A DNA stretch of 47,250 nucleotides, taken from Chloroflexota bacterium (GTDB taxonomy: Bacteria > Chloroflexota > Anaerolineae > Promineifilales > Promineifilaceae). Positions 1-6,463 of this stretch are shown in pieces (within the stretch, counting starts at the first letter, position 1; each line of letters begins with the position of its first letter). Location of the stretch: contig JAJRYT010000036.1 in assembly GCA_024275635.1 (NCBI GenBank), positions 1 to 47,250 on the forward strand, written 5' to 3'. The notes beneath the pieces were generated by a model, which was given only the letters and a program-made list of their open reading frames with translations, was not told the origin of the DNA and did not search any database. The position numbers and the translations under genes were made by a program.

Positions 1-1
1 C

Positions 2-694
2 TCCGTTTTGCTATTCTTCTTTTTGGATAGGCTGTTGGGTCGCGCCAGCGTGGCCGGCGGCGACTATTTCACCTTCCTCATCATCGGCGGCGCGTTCTCC
101 AAATTTCTGGAGTTAAGCAGTCACGCCTTTTCCGCCAATTTACGCGACGAGATGCTGATGGGCACGATTGAGCCGCTGCTGGTGACGGCGACGCCCACCG
201 CGCTGGCGCTGTTGGGGCCGTCGTCGTGGATGCTGATTGAGGGGGCGCTGTTGACGTTGTTGCAGTTGGGATTGGGCGCGGCCGTCGGCGCCGACTTTTC
301 ACAGGCTAACTGGGGCGCAGCGCTGGTGGTTTTGCTGGTCAGTCTGGTGAGTTTGCTCAGCTACGGCGTCATTTCAGCGGCGTTTGTCATCGTCTTCAAG
401 CGGGGCGACCCGATGAACTGGTTTATCAACTCGGTGGCTTACGTGTTTAGCGGTGTCTTTTTCCCGATTGAGATGCCGCCCCCCTGGCTGCGAGTGATTT
501 CGTATGCGTTGCCGTTCACCTATGCGCTGCGGGCGCTGCGGGGGACGTTGATGCGCGGCGAAGGGGTGGCGCAGGTGGGGCCGGATTTGCTGGTGTTAGC
601 GGGGTTTACGGCCGTGCTTCTGCCCATCTCGCTCTGGTTTATGCGGTACGCCGTGCGGTACTTGAAAGAGACGGGCGAACTGGCGCATTATTGA
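2..694 (+). CDS. ABC-2 type transporter permease, 5' truncated by window edge
   Basis: The reading frame is open from the first bases of the window, so the N-terminus is missing; about 230 residues are visible against the roughly 260-270 usual for ABC-2 permeases. Several hydrophobic helices are seen, with the pattern common in this family: an early segment with DEMLMGTIEPLL (the cytoplasmic loop that contacts the ATPase), then membrane helices, and a VFFPIEMPPPWL region before the last two helices. It would form the membrane channel of an exporter, with the ATPase presumably upstream outside the window. Its position before a RiPP-like gene set makes product export possible, but this is only inference. 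The family call is firm; the substrate is unknown. Confidence 0.8.
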   Translation, partial: SVLLFFFLDRLLGRASVAGGDYFTFLIIGGAFSKFLELSSHAFSANLRDEMLMGTIEPLLVTATPTALALLGPSSWMLIEGALLTLLQLGLGAAVGADFSQANWGAALVVLLVSLVSLLSYGVISAAFVIVFKRGDPMNWFINSVAYVFSGVFFPIEMPPPWLRVISYALPFTYALRALRGTLMRGEGVAQVGPDLLVLAGFTAVLLPISLWFMRYAVRYLKETGELAHY

Positions 695-760
695 TCGTGA
701 AACGTGAAACGCGATGAATTTTTATGAAGATTGTTGGAAAAATTAACAGAGTGGCATATC

Positions 761-1152
761 ATGGAACGTATGGATGCTGTGCTGAAGCAGTTTTTAAGTG
801 AATTTGAGCCTGTAGCGGAGGAGAAGACGGCGTGGCGGCACGGCCGTCTCCCCTTGCACGTCTATTTTTACTACAACGATCACCGACACCCTGCGCCGGG
901 AACTGCTGGAAGAAACCGGCTGGACGTTCACCAATGCCCACCTGATCGGGTTCATCCATTACCACCATCTGGCGCCCAAACCGGACGACTACCCATTCCC
1001 CTACCCGGATTTTCTGCAAATCGTTTTCCGCTGAGGCCGGCGACTATGTGCCCGACCAACACGTGGTGGATGAGTACGAGTTGGACGCCGGGTTTCAGCC
1101 CATCACGGCGGCGCGGAACCTAAGATTACAAAAGTCTGGCAGACTTTTGTAA
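761..1152 (+). pseudogene. decayed Nudix hydrolase gene
   Basis: Three pieces of one Nudix-type protein are readable in three different frames. The first, from the ATG at 761, reads MERMDAVLKQFLSEFEPVAE and runs to about 870. The second, from about 880 to a TGA at 1032-1034, contains RRELLEETGW, the second half of the Nudix box (REUXEEXGU). The third, from 1036 to the TAA at 1150-1152, continues with a plausible C-terminal beta-strand region (VVDEYELDAGFQPI). The first half of the Nudix box and the strands before it are missing, so there is an internal deletion plus at least one frameshift. The last codons lie inside a perfect hairpin repeat. The gene cannot make an active pyrophosphohydrolase as it stands. 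A sequencing error could explain the frameshift but not the missing segment. Confidence 0.75.
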
Positions 1153-1155
1153 TCT
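1123..1155. repeat. perfect hairpin repeat, family A
   Basis: Perfect inverted repeat with 15-base arms (AGATTACAAAAGTCT and its complement) around a 3-base loop. A close relative with the same AGAyTACAAAAGTC core is at 18918-18950. It sits at the end of the Nudix remnant, 15 bases before the radical SAM start codon, so it could fold in that mRNA leader. There is no T-tract, so it is not a standard terminator. Confidence 0.85.
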
Positions 1156-1169
1156 GGCCGAGAAAAATT

Positions 1170-2750
1170 ATGACTCAACCCGCAATTCCTGTGAACGACG
1201 TGCTGGTGCGCCCCGATTCCCTGCCGCAAACACCTACCGACGCCAGCGATACCATCTTCCTCATCAACTTTCGCAATCACCGGGACATGTACCCCCCCTT
1301 TGGCATCATGTACGTGGCCGACGCTCTGGAAAAAGTGGGCTTCGACTGCCGCCTGTTCCATGAGACGGAGGCGTTTCTGGATGAATTCGTAGCAGAAGTG
1401 GCAAGGGAACGGCCGCTCTTCGTCGGCTTCAGCGCCATCACCGGGCCACAGATCAAACCCACCATCGAAGCCTCCAAGCAAGTACAAGAACTGGGCATCC
1501 CCGTCGTTTGGGGCGGCGTCCACGCCACCATCATGCCCCTGGAAGTGCTGAAAGAGGCTTACGTGGATTTTGTCGTCGTCAATGAAGGGGAGGAGACGGC
1601 GCAGGAACTGGCGTTGATGCTGGCGGGGCGGATTCCCCAGGAGTGGGCGCAGGTAGCCGGGCTGGCTTACAAACAGGCGGATGGCAGCCCGTTTTTTGTA
1701 CGGGAACGGCCGTTCCTCCAAAACCTGGACGATTACCGCCCTCGCTGGGATATGTTGGCCGACGTGGAAGCGTACCTCATCCCCAGCGGGCCGTACCGTC
1801 GCGCCATCCCCGTCTACATCTCCCGCGGCTGCCCCTTCCGCTGCGGTTTTTGTTACAACGAAGTGGTGATGAAACGCACCTGGCGGCAGCATTCGGACGA
1901 ATTCATCATCGAGCAAATCGCATGGCTGAAGGAGAACTACCAGATTGATGCGGTAGATTACGCCGACGATTACCTATTCGGCCGTATCAAGCCGATGCAG
2001 CGGCTGGTGGAAAAAGTAGGGATGCCCTGGAGCGGGCAGGTGCGCGTCCAACTGCTCAAGCCGGAGTTTGTGCAATGGATGGCCGATACCGGATGTCAAT
2101 GGGTCAACATCGGCGTCGAATCCGGGTCGCAGGCGGTGCTGGATCGGATGACCAAAGACCAGGAGGCCGACCAAATCGAGTCGGGCATCGGCAATCTGGT
2201 GAAATACGCGCCCCATATCGAGGCCAACTGCTCTTTTATCGTTGGTCTGCCAGAGGAGGCGCCAACGGAGACGAAGATGACGTTTGACCTGATTGAGCGG
2301 CTGGCGGCGCTGAGCGACAATGTACGCTGTTCCGTCTGCGTTTACATGCCCTATCCCGGCACGCCGCTGTGGCCGCAGGCGTTGGCGATGGGCTACACGC
2401 CGCCTCAGAATCAGGAGGGTTGGGTAGAGATGGATTTGAACCGGGGAAACACGCCCTGGGTTAGTGATGAGGAATCGCAGGTGATGTGCGACATCAACGA
2501 TATTTTGTTTGTGGGGCGGTCGCAGGGGCATTGGCTGTTACGGCCGTACTACGCCCTGCTCCGCTGGCGCTGGCGCAACCAACAGTTCCGTTTTTACTGG
2601 GAAGGCCGGTTGAAAAACCGGCTCATCCACTCCCCGCTCAAGCCGATCATCGCCTGGCTGACGAAGAAGATGGTGCGTTGGAACCAAAACACGCACAAAG
2701 GTACGGTGTCGGAAGGGGCGGAACTGCTGGGGTTGGAAGCGGAGACGTGA
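1170..2750 (+). CDS. B12-binding-domain radical SAM enzyme
   Basis: This 526-residue protein has the two-part layout of cobalamin-dependent radical SAM enzymes of the BchE-like group. Residues about 25-150 form a Rossmann-like B12-binding domain (PPFGIMYVADALEKVGFDC, then WGGVHATI near residue 113). The radical SAM barrel follows, with the cluster-binding CxxxCxxC as C221, C225 and C228 in SRGCPFRCGFC. A glycine-rich NIGVESGSQ segment fits SAM binding. Known members carry out methylations and oxidative ring chemistry; the substrate here is unknown. There is no SPASM-type cysteine-rich tail. The gene is followed on the opposite strand by an HPr-kinase-like gene and then PqqD-like and lasso B2-like genes, so a role in peptide modification is possible but not shown. 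Confidence 0.9.
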   Translation: MTQPAIPVNDVLVRPDSLPQTPTDASDTIFLINFRNHRDMYPPFGIMYVADALEKVGFDCRLFHETEAFLDEFVAEVARERPLFVGFSAITGPQIKPTIEASKQVQELGIPVVWGGVHATIMPLEVLKEAYVDFVVVNEGEETAQELALMLAGRIPQEWAQVAGLAYKQADGSPFFVRERPFLQNLDDYRPRWDMLADVEAYLIPSGPYRRAIPVYISRGCPFRCGFCYNEVVMKRTWRQHSDEFIIEQIAWLKENYQIDAVDYADDYLFGRIKPMQRLVEKVGMPWSGQVRVQLLKPEFVQWMADTGCQWVNIGVESGSQAVLDRMTKDQEADQIESGIGNLVKYAPHIEANCSFIVGLPEEAPTETKMTFDLIERLAALSDNVRCSVCVYMPYPGTPLWPQALAMGYTPPQNQEGWVEMDLNRGNTPWVSDEESQVMCDINDILFVGRSQGHWLLRPYYALLRWRWRNQQFRFYWEGRLKNRLIHSPLKPIIAWLTKKMVRWNQNTHKGTVSEGAELLGLEAET

Positions 2751-2759
2751 GAAGAGAGT

Positions 2760-2818
2760 TTTACCGCAGAGAGGGCGCGGAGTTTTTGCCTATTTTTCTC
2801 TGTGTTCTCTGCGGTAAA
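2760..2818. repeat. 59-bp palindromic repeat, family B, copy 1
   Basis: Perfect 13-base outer arms, TTTACCGCAGAGA and TCTCTGCGGTAAA, enclose a less conserved middle with a run of T. It lies between the convergent radical SAM and kinase-like genes, where it could act as a two-way terminator. It also supplies the last roughly ten codons of the kinase-like gene (peptide RREHREK). Copies 2 and 3 are at 3797-3866 and 4822-4888. Confidence 0.85.
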
Positions 2819-3752
2819 TCCTTTTTAAAATCCCATGCAAGGCGGCCGGAATCGCCAACACATCCGGTCCTAGCCGCAGACGGTACGCCGGGGCCGCCTC
2901 CACCAGTCCGCGCAAAACGGCCAGATGCTGCGGGATCGTCGCTTTATCCCACTGCTCAACGGCGTGGGGGAGCAGTTGGGCTAATGCCTGCGGCGCGGGG
3001 ATAGGTTCCAGCGCGTGATTGGCGCGATCTTCAATCACCGGGAAGCAAATGGCGCCAATTGGCGCGGCGTCCAGCCACACATCCGGCCAGATTTGTTCGG
3101 CGGGGATGGTGAGTTTGGCACGGCCGTCCCTTTCCGACTCCCCTTCCGCCAAATGGCGGGCAGCGGGGAAACGGGCAAATGTCTCCGGGTACGCGGCCAG
3201 CAGGCCGGGATAGCGCAACACCTGCCCCCCCGCGCGGATGATGGGCGAGTCGTTGGACAGCAGCCGCCAGCCGTCGTTAAGCAGGGCCATGCCGGTGGTG
3301 GTTTTGCCCGCGCCAATGCCGCCGACAAGCAGCAGGGCACGGCCGTTTACCGCCGCCGCCAACGCATGAATCAAAAACAACCCCCGCCGCCGCAGGTGAG
3401 GCGAAAGGCCAATCGCCGCCAAATCTTCCAGCACGCCGTAGGTTTGCAACGCTGTGGGGAGGAGACGGCCGTCCGTCTGCCCCCGCGCCAAATCCAGCGA
3501 CAACTGCCCAAAGCGGGAAAAGTGGGCGATGACGCGCTCGCCCTCCACGTAGTACGCCAGCAGATCACCCTGCCGGAAATCCGGTTCGCGGCGGGGCGGG
3601 TTGGGGGCGGTTTCGGTCAGGTTGAGGCGGAGGTGAAGGTGCGGAACGGCCGTACTCTCCGGCAAAGCCGCAAACGATCGTCGCCACCAATCGGCCAGTC
3701 CGTTGTCATTCGTCGTCCCTTCGATGATAATACCGTGTAAATCCCAGCGCAT
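2790..3752 (-). CDS. HPr-kinase-like protein of RiPP/lasso type
   Basis: About 320 residues from the ATG at 3752; a longer open frame reaching 3890 only reads through a palindromic repeat, so I reject the earlier start. A P-loop GGIGAGKTTTG lies near residues 141-151, followed by LSNDSPII, as in the HPr kinase/PqqD-associated kinase family. In paeninodin-type lasso clusters homologues phosphorylate the precursor peptide C-terminus; here that role is inferred from the neighbouring PqqD-like, B2-like and asparagine-synthetase-like genes. The extreme C-terminus (IYRREHREK) is encoded by repeat copy 1, which suggests the original end was replaced. It is transcribed divergently from the PqqD-like gene, with repeat copy 2 between them. 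The ribosome-binding site is weak. Confidence 0.75.
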   Translation of the reverse strand: MRWDLHGIIIEGTTNDNGLADWWRRSFAALPESTAVPHLHLRLNLTETAPNPPRREPDFRQGDLLAYYVEGERVIAHFSRFGQLSLDLARGQTDGRLLPTALQTYGVLEDLAAIGLSPHLRRRGLFLIHALAAAVNGRALLLVGGIGAGKTTTGMALLNDGWRLLSNDSPIIRAGGQVLRYPGLLAAYPETFARFPAARHLAEGESERDGRAKLTIPAEQIWPDVWLDAAPIGAICFPVIEDRANHALEPIPAPQALAQLLPHAVEQWDKATIPQHLAVLRGLVEAAPAYRLRLGPDVLAIPAALHGILKRIYRREHREK

Positions 3753-3796
3753 AAGCGGGATGCTAACCGAGGATTGGGAAAACCGCAAAAACGCGG

Positions 3797-3866
3797 TTTT
3801 ACCGCAGAGAACGCAAAGACCGCTGAGAAAATACAGGAAAAACTCTGCGCCCTCTGCGGTTAAAAA
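3797..3866. repeat. 70-bp palindromic repeat, family B, copy 2
   Basis: The left arm TTTTACCGCAGAG is matched on the right by CTCTGCGGTTAAAA, with an inner ACGCAAAG/CTCTGCGCC pairing. It fills the divergent spacer between the kinase-like and PqqD-like genes, leaving little room for two ordinary promoters. A short extra inverted repeat, AACCGC-AAAAAC-GCGGTT, precedes it at 3781-3798. Confidence 0.85.
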
Positions 3867-3876
3867 GGAAAAGCCT

Positions 3877-4335
3877 TTGGACAAGAACACTGTTTTTCAA
3901 CGCTCAGACAACGCCACCTTTCAGGTCGTCGCCGGGGAAGCGATTGTGATTCGCATGGACACCGGCGCGTATTATTCGTTGAACGAGGTGGGGACGGATT
4001 TTTGGGAAGGGCTGGACGGCCGTACCCCCCTCCACCAGCACGCCCAGACCATCGCCGACAAATATAACCAGAAAACGGCCGACTTCATCGCCCGCCTGCG
4101 CCATCTGGCCGTCAACGGCGGCAACGCCCAACAACTGGCCGCCGAATTCGATGTTCCGATGGAACTCGTCACCGACAACCTGCCCCCCCTGCGCGGCGCA
4201 TCCGCCGAAGCCCACGCCGCCGCCCTCACCGCCGACTTCACCGTCACCCCGGCGCAGGTCACGGCCGATTTGCTGGAACTGGCAGGCGAACTGCTGTCGG
4301 AGCGGTTGATTGAGGAAGTGGACAGTAATCGGTAA
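3877..4335 (+). CDS. PqqD-like peptide recognition protein (lasso B1-like)
   Basis: About 152 residues. The N-terminal half carries the PqqD/RRE pattern: FQVVAGEAIVIRMDTGAYYS, then LNEVGTDFWEGLDG and a helix. Such domains hold the leader of a precursor peptide and hand it to modifying enzymes. The C-terminal half (about residues 75-150) is an extra helical region beyond the usual 80-90 residues of PqqD. I chose the TTG at 3877 because AAAAGGAA lies a few bases upstream; frames further upstream read through the palindromic repeat. The next gene, lasso B2-like, starts 19 bases after the stop codon, the usual B1-B2 pairing. The last codons merge into a short TCGGTAAT/ATTACCGA inverted repeat. 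Confidence 0.75.
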   Translation: MDKNTVFQRSDNATFQVVAGEAIVIRMDTGAYYSLNEVGTDFWEGLDGRTPLHQHAQTIADKYNQKTADFIARLRHLAVNGGNAQQLAAEFDVPMELVTDNLPPLRGASAEAHAAALTADFTVTPAQVTADLLELAGELLSERLIEEVDSNR

Positions 4336-4347
4336 TCCGATTACCGA
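4329..4347. repeat. short inverted repeat at the PqqD-like / B2-like junction
   Basis: TCGGTAAT-CCG-ATTACCGA, perfect 8-base arms with a 3-base loop. It overlaps the stop codon of the PqqD-like gene and ends 7 bases before the ATG of the next gene, so it could hide or expose that gene's ribosome-binding site. A further ATTACCG follows, giving the look of a small tandem/inverted repeat cluster. Confidence 0.7.
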
Positions 4348-4354
4348 ATTACCG

Positions 4355-4825
4355 ATGCTTACTCGCCTGCGCCACCTCTGGCTTGCTCTCGTCAGTTTGC
4401 CCGGTTTGCTGGTTAGCCGCCGCCAACGTCGGCTTTTGGCCGACATGCGCGCCCTCTGCCGCCGCCTGCCCGCCATCCTGCAAACCCCGCTCCCCGAAGC
4501 CCTGACCGCCCTCACACCGAATAAACCGAGCAACCAATACACCATCCCCCCCGCTGCCACCCGCCGTTTGGCTGATCTGGCTGCCCTGCTAGAACGCCAC
4601 TCGCCGCTGGGCTTGTGTCTGCGCCGCTCGTTGGTGCGTTATCATTACCTGCGCCGGTTGGATGAGCCGGTTGTCCTCAATTTTGGGGCCAAATTTGTGG
4701 CGAGCGAAGCGGATCGGGACATTACCGGGCATGCCTGGCTGACGCTGAACGGCCGTCCCTACCACGAGCTGGACGAAAACTGGCGCGGCTTTACGGTGAT
4801 GTTTACCTGGCCAAAAGAGGATTAA
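4355..4825 (+). CDS. lasso-peptide B2-like transglutaminase-fold protease
   Basis: 156 residues. The C-terminal two thirds match the Transglut_core3 / McjB C-terminal pattern: the catalytic cysteine in SPLGLCLRRSLVRYHYLRR (about residue 88), the histidine in HAWLTLNG (about residue 126), and an acidic residue soon after in YHELDENW. In lasso systems B2 cuts the leader peptide off before ring closure. The ATG at 4355 is preferred because the alternative upstream start would overlap the PqqD-like gene and read through the inverted repeat. Together with the PqqD-like gene and the asparagine-synthetase-like gene at 6464 it gives the B1-B2-C trio. The precursor peptide is not visible nearby. Confidence 0.8.
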   Translation: MLTRLRHLWLALVSLPGLLVSRRQRRLLADMRALCRRLPAILQTPLPEALTALTPNKPSNQYTIPPAATRRLADLAALLERHSPLGLCLRRSLVRYHYLRRLDEPVVLNFGAKFVASEADRDITGHAWLTLNGRPYHELDENWRGFTVMFTWPKED

Positions 4826-4888
4826 CCGCAAAAGACGCAAAGGGCGCAAAGTTTTTCTAATTTTCCTCCGCGCTCTCTGCGGTAAAAT
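4822..4888. repeat. 67-bp palindromic repeat, family B, copy 3
   Basis: The left side TTAACCGCAAAAGACGCAAA is partly paired with CGCTCTCTGCGGTAAAA on the right. It overlaps the stop codon of the B2-like gene and ends 1-2 bases before the stop codon of the convergent glycosyltransferase gene. The left arm is more diverged than in copies 1 and 2. Confidence 0.8.
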
Positions 4889-4889
4889 C

Positions 4890-6437
4890 TTATCGAGGTC
4901 GGTACACGACCAACGGCCGTGCCGCAATCCCGCTCAACGTCGGCGGCGACAATGACTGCGGCAGCAGCTCCCGCCGGTAATGGGCTTCAATCAAGGCCAC
5001 CAGCGCCGGTTCCGTCTCGAAATAGACCGTCTCATCCGAAACAATCACCGCATACGCCCGGGTTTCGATACGGGCGACCAAATCCGCCGGGAGCGGCGCC
5101 TGCCCCCGCCAGCGAGCGTGCCACAACGTCTGGATGTGGACGCCGGGCGTTTTGCCCGCCAGTTGGGCGTAATGGGGATGGAGCATGACCAGCACCTCGC
5201 CGTCAACCCTGGCCAGATACGCCACCAGCCGGTCGCCGTTGGCGCGCATGTTGGCCGTCGGTAAAAAGCGATTCGGCGCATAGGGCAGGGGCGGCCGCAG
5301 CGACAGGCCAAACTGGAGCAAAATCAGCAGCAGGATGACGCTCCGCCGCCGCCACCGCCCCGCCAGCAGCCCCGGCGACAAACACAGCAGCGCGTAGCCG
5401 ATGATGAGGTTGTTCAGATTGCCACCCACCGACGCGCGCCCGGCCAGCGACACGAACACAGCCGCGCCCATGAACAGCAGCCAGGCGGCTTGAGAATTGA
5501 CAATTGAGAATTGAGAATTGTCAATTGTCAATTTTCTTATGCTCTTTGCGACGAGAATTCCGGCCATCATTACCATGCCGCCCATCCCACCCAAAAATTC
5601 CCGGCGCAGGATGGGCCAGACGCGGCGCACATCCACCGGGCTGGCGTAGGCGACGCCGAAGACGGTGGTGGCAAACCAGCCATCCGTCGCCGCTTGCAGC
5701 CAGAGCAGGGGCACGGCCGTCACCCCCAGCCACGCCGCCACAAACCACCGCACCCGCCCGCCAGCCGCCAGCAGCAGCCAGCCGCCCGCGACGGCGCTCA
5801 AAAACAGCCCGTTCTGCTTGGTCAAAAAAGAAAGTCCCATCAGTAAACCGGCCAGCGCCAGGCCGCGCCGGGTGCGGTGCGCGTACACGGCCGTTCCCAT
5901 CCCCGCCAGCGTCAAAAACGTAAACAACGCATCCACCCGCGCCAGATCGAGCCAGCCGCCCACCAGCTTGTACCCGGCCAGAAACAACGCCCCGCTTGCC
6001 AGCGCCGCCGCCCATCCCGCCTGTTCTTTGCGGGTGATGCAGGTTAGCAGGACGGCCGTTCCCAGTGTACTCAACAGCGAAATCAGCCGCAGCGGCCACA
6101 GCGCCGGGCCGGTCAGGCGCAGCAGCAGGCCGCCCAGCCAGGTGTAGAGCGGCATGTACACCTGGGGCACATAATCGGCGTTGGGGGGCAGGTAAACGGG
6201 TTGGCGCACGGCCGTGCGCCACGCCTGCATCAACATCGCATCTTCAATAAAGTCCAAATCATAGGGGTAAGCCAACCGGTTCACCGCTAGAAAGAGAAAC
6301 CAGAGGATGACGGCGACGGCCGTGCCTATGACGAGGATTTCACCCCAAAGCCGGTGTTTTTGGGGTAAAAGAGACTGGAGATTAGCGATTTGTAGTCTCC
6401 AGTTCACTAGTCTCCGGTTTCTTGTTTTGCTCATCAC
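4890..6437 (-). CDS. GT-C family membrane glycosyltransferase
   Basis: About 515 residues with 9-11 predicted membrane helices, resembling the PMT_2/ArnT-like GT-C superfamily, which transfers sugars from polyprenyl-phosphate donors outside the membrane. The first helix (ILVIGTAVAVILWFLFLAV) is followed by YPYDLDFIED, the acidic motif of the first outer loop, and later by LARVDALFTF. A soluble domain of about 115 residues forms the C-terminus. Two peptide stretches come from palindromic repeats: NWRLQIANLQSLL near the N-terminus (DNA 6371-6418) and NSQFSIVNSQ at about residues 300-316 (DNA 5491-5536), both in frame. The start at 6437 leaves only 26 bases to the divergent synthetase gene, so the true start may be later. 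Its substrate is unknown. Confidence 0.8.
   Translation of the reverse strand: MMSKTRNRRLVNWRLQIANLQSLLPQKHRLWGEILVIGTAVAVILWFLFLAVNRLAYPYDLDFIEDAMLMQAWRTAVRQPVYLPPNADYVPQVYMPLYTWLGGLLLRLTGPALWPLRLISLLSTLGTAVLLTCITRKEQAGWAAALASGALFLAGYKLVGGWLDLARVDALFTFLTLAGMGTAVYAHRTRRGLALAGLLMGLSFLTKQNGLFLSAVAGGWLLLAAGGRVRWFVAAWLGVTAVPLLWLQAATDGWFATTVFGVAYASPVDVRRVWPILRREFLGGMGGMVMMAGILVAKSIRKLTIDNSQFSIVNSQAAWLLFMGAAVFVSLAGRASVGGNLNNLIIGYALLCLSPGLLAGRWRRRSVILLLILLQFGLSLRPPLPYAPNRFLPTANMRANGDRLVAYLARVDGEVLVMLHPHYAQLAGKTPGVHIQTLWHARWRGQAPLPADLVARIETRAYAVIVSDETVYFETEPALVALIEAHYRRELLPQSLSPPTLSGIAARPLVVYRPR
5491..5536. repeat. palindromic repeat inserted in frame in the glycosyltransferase gene
   Basis: The sequence is built from AATTGACAATTGAGAATT units on the left and AATTGTCAATTGTCAATTTT on the right, forming an imperfect inverted repeat. 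It is AT-rich against GC-rich surroundings. On the minus strand it reads as part of LTIDNSQFSIVNSQ, in a loop between membrane helices, with the frame intact on both sides. Confidence 0.85.
6371..6418. repeat. palindromic repeat at the glycosyltransferase N-terminus
   Basis: ACTGGAGA (6374-6381) pairs with TCTCCAGT (6396-6403), and a second TCTCC unit follows at 6411. The GGAGATT-type units are shared with the elements at 7784-7840 and 16457-16510. It encodes residues about 7-22 of the glycosyltransferase, ahead of the first membrane helix. Confidence 0.75.
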
Positions 6438-6463
6438 GGCCGTATTCTATACCATTCTTTCTT

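Noticed and set aside
3753..3890. N-terminal extension of the HPr-kinase-like protein to 3890
   Set aside because: The extra residues (such as TAEGAEF and LCVLCGKTAF) are just the translation of palindromic repeat copy 2.
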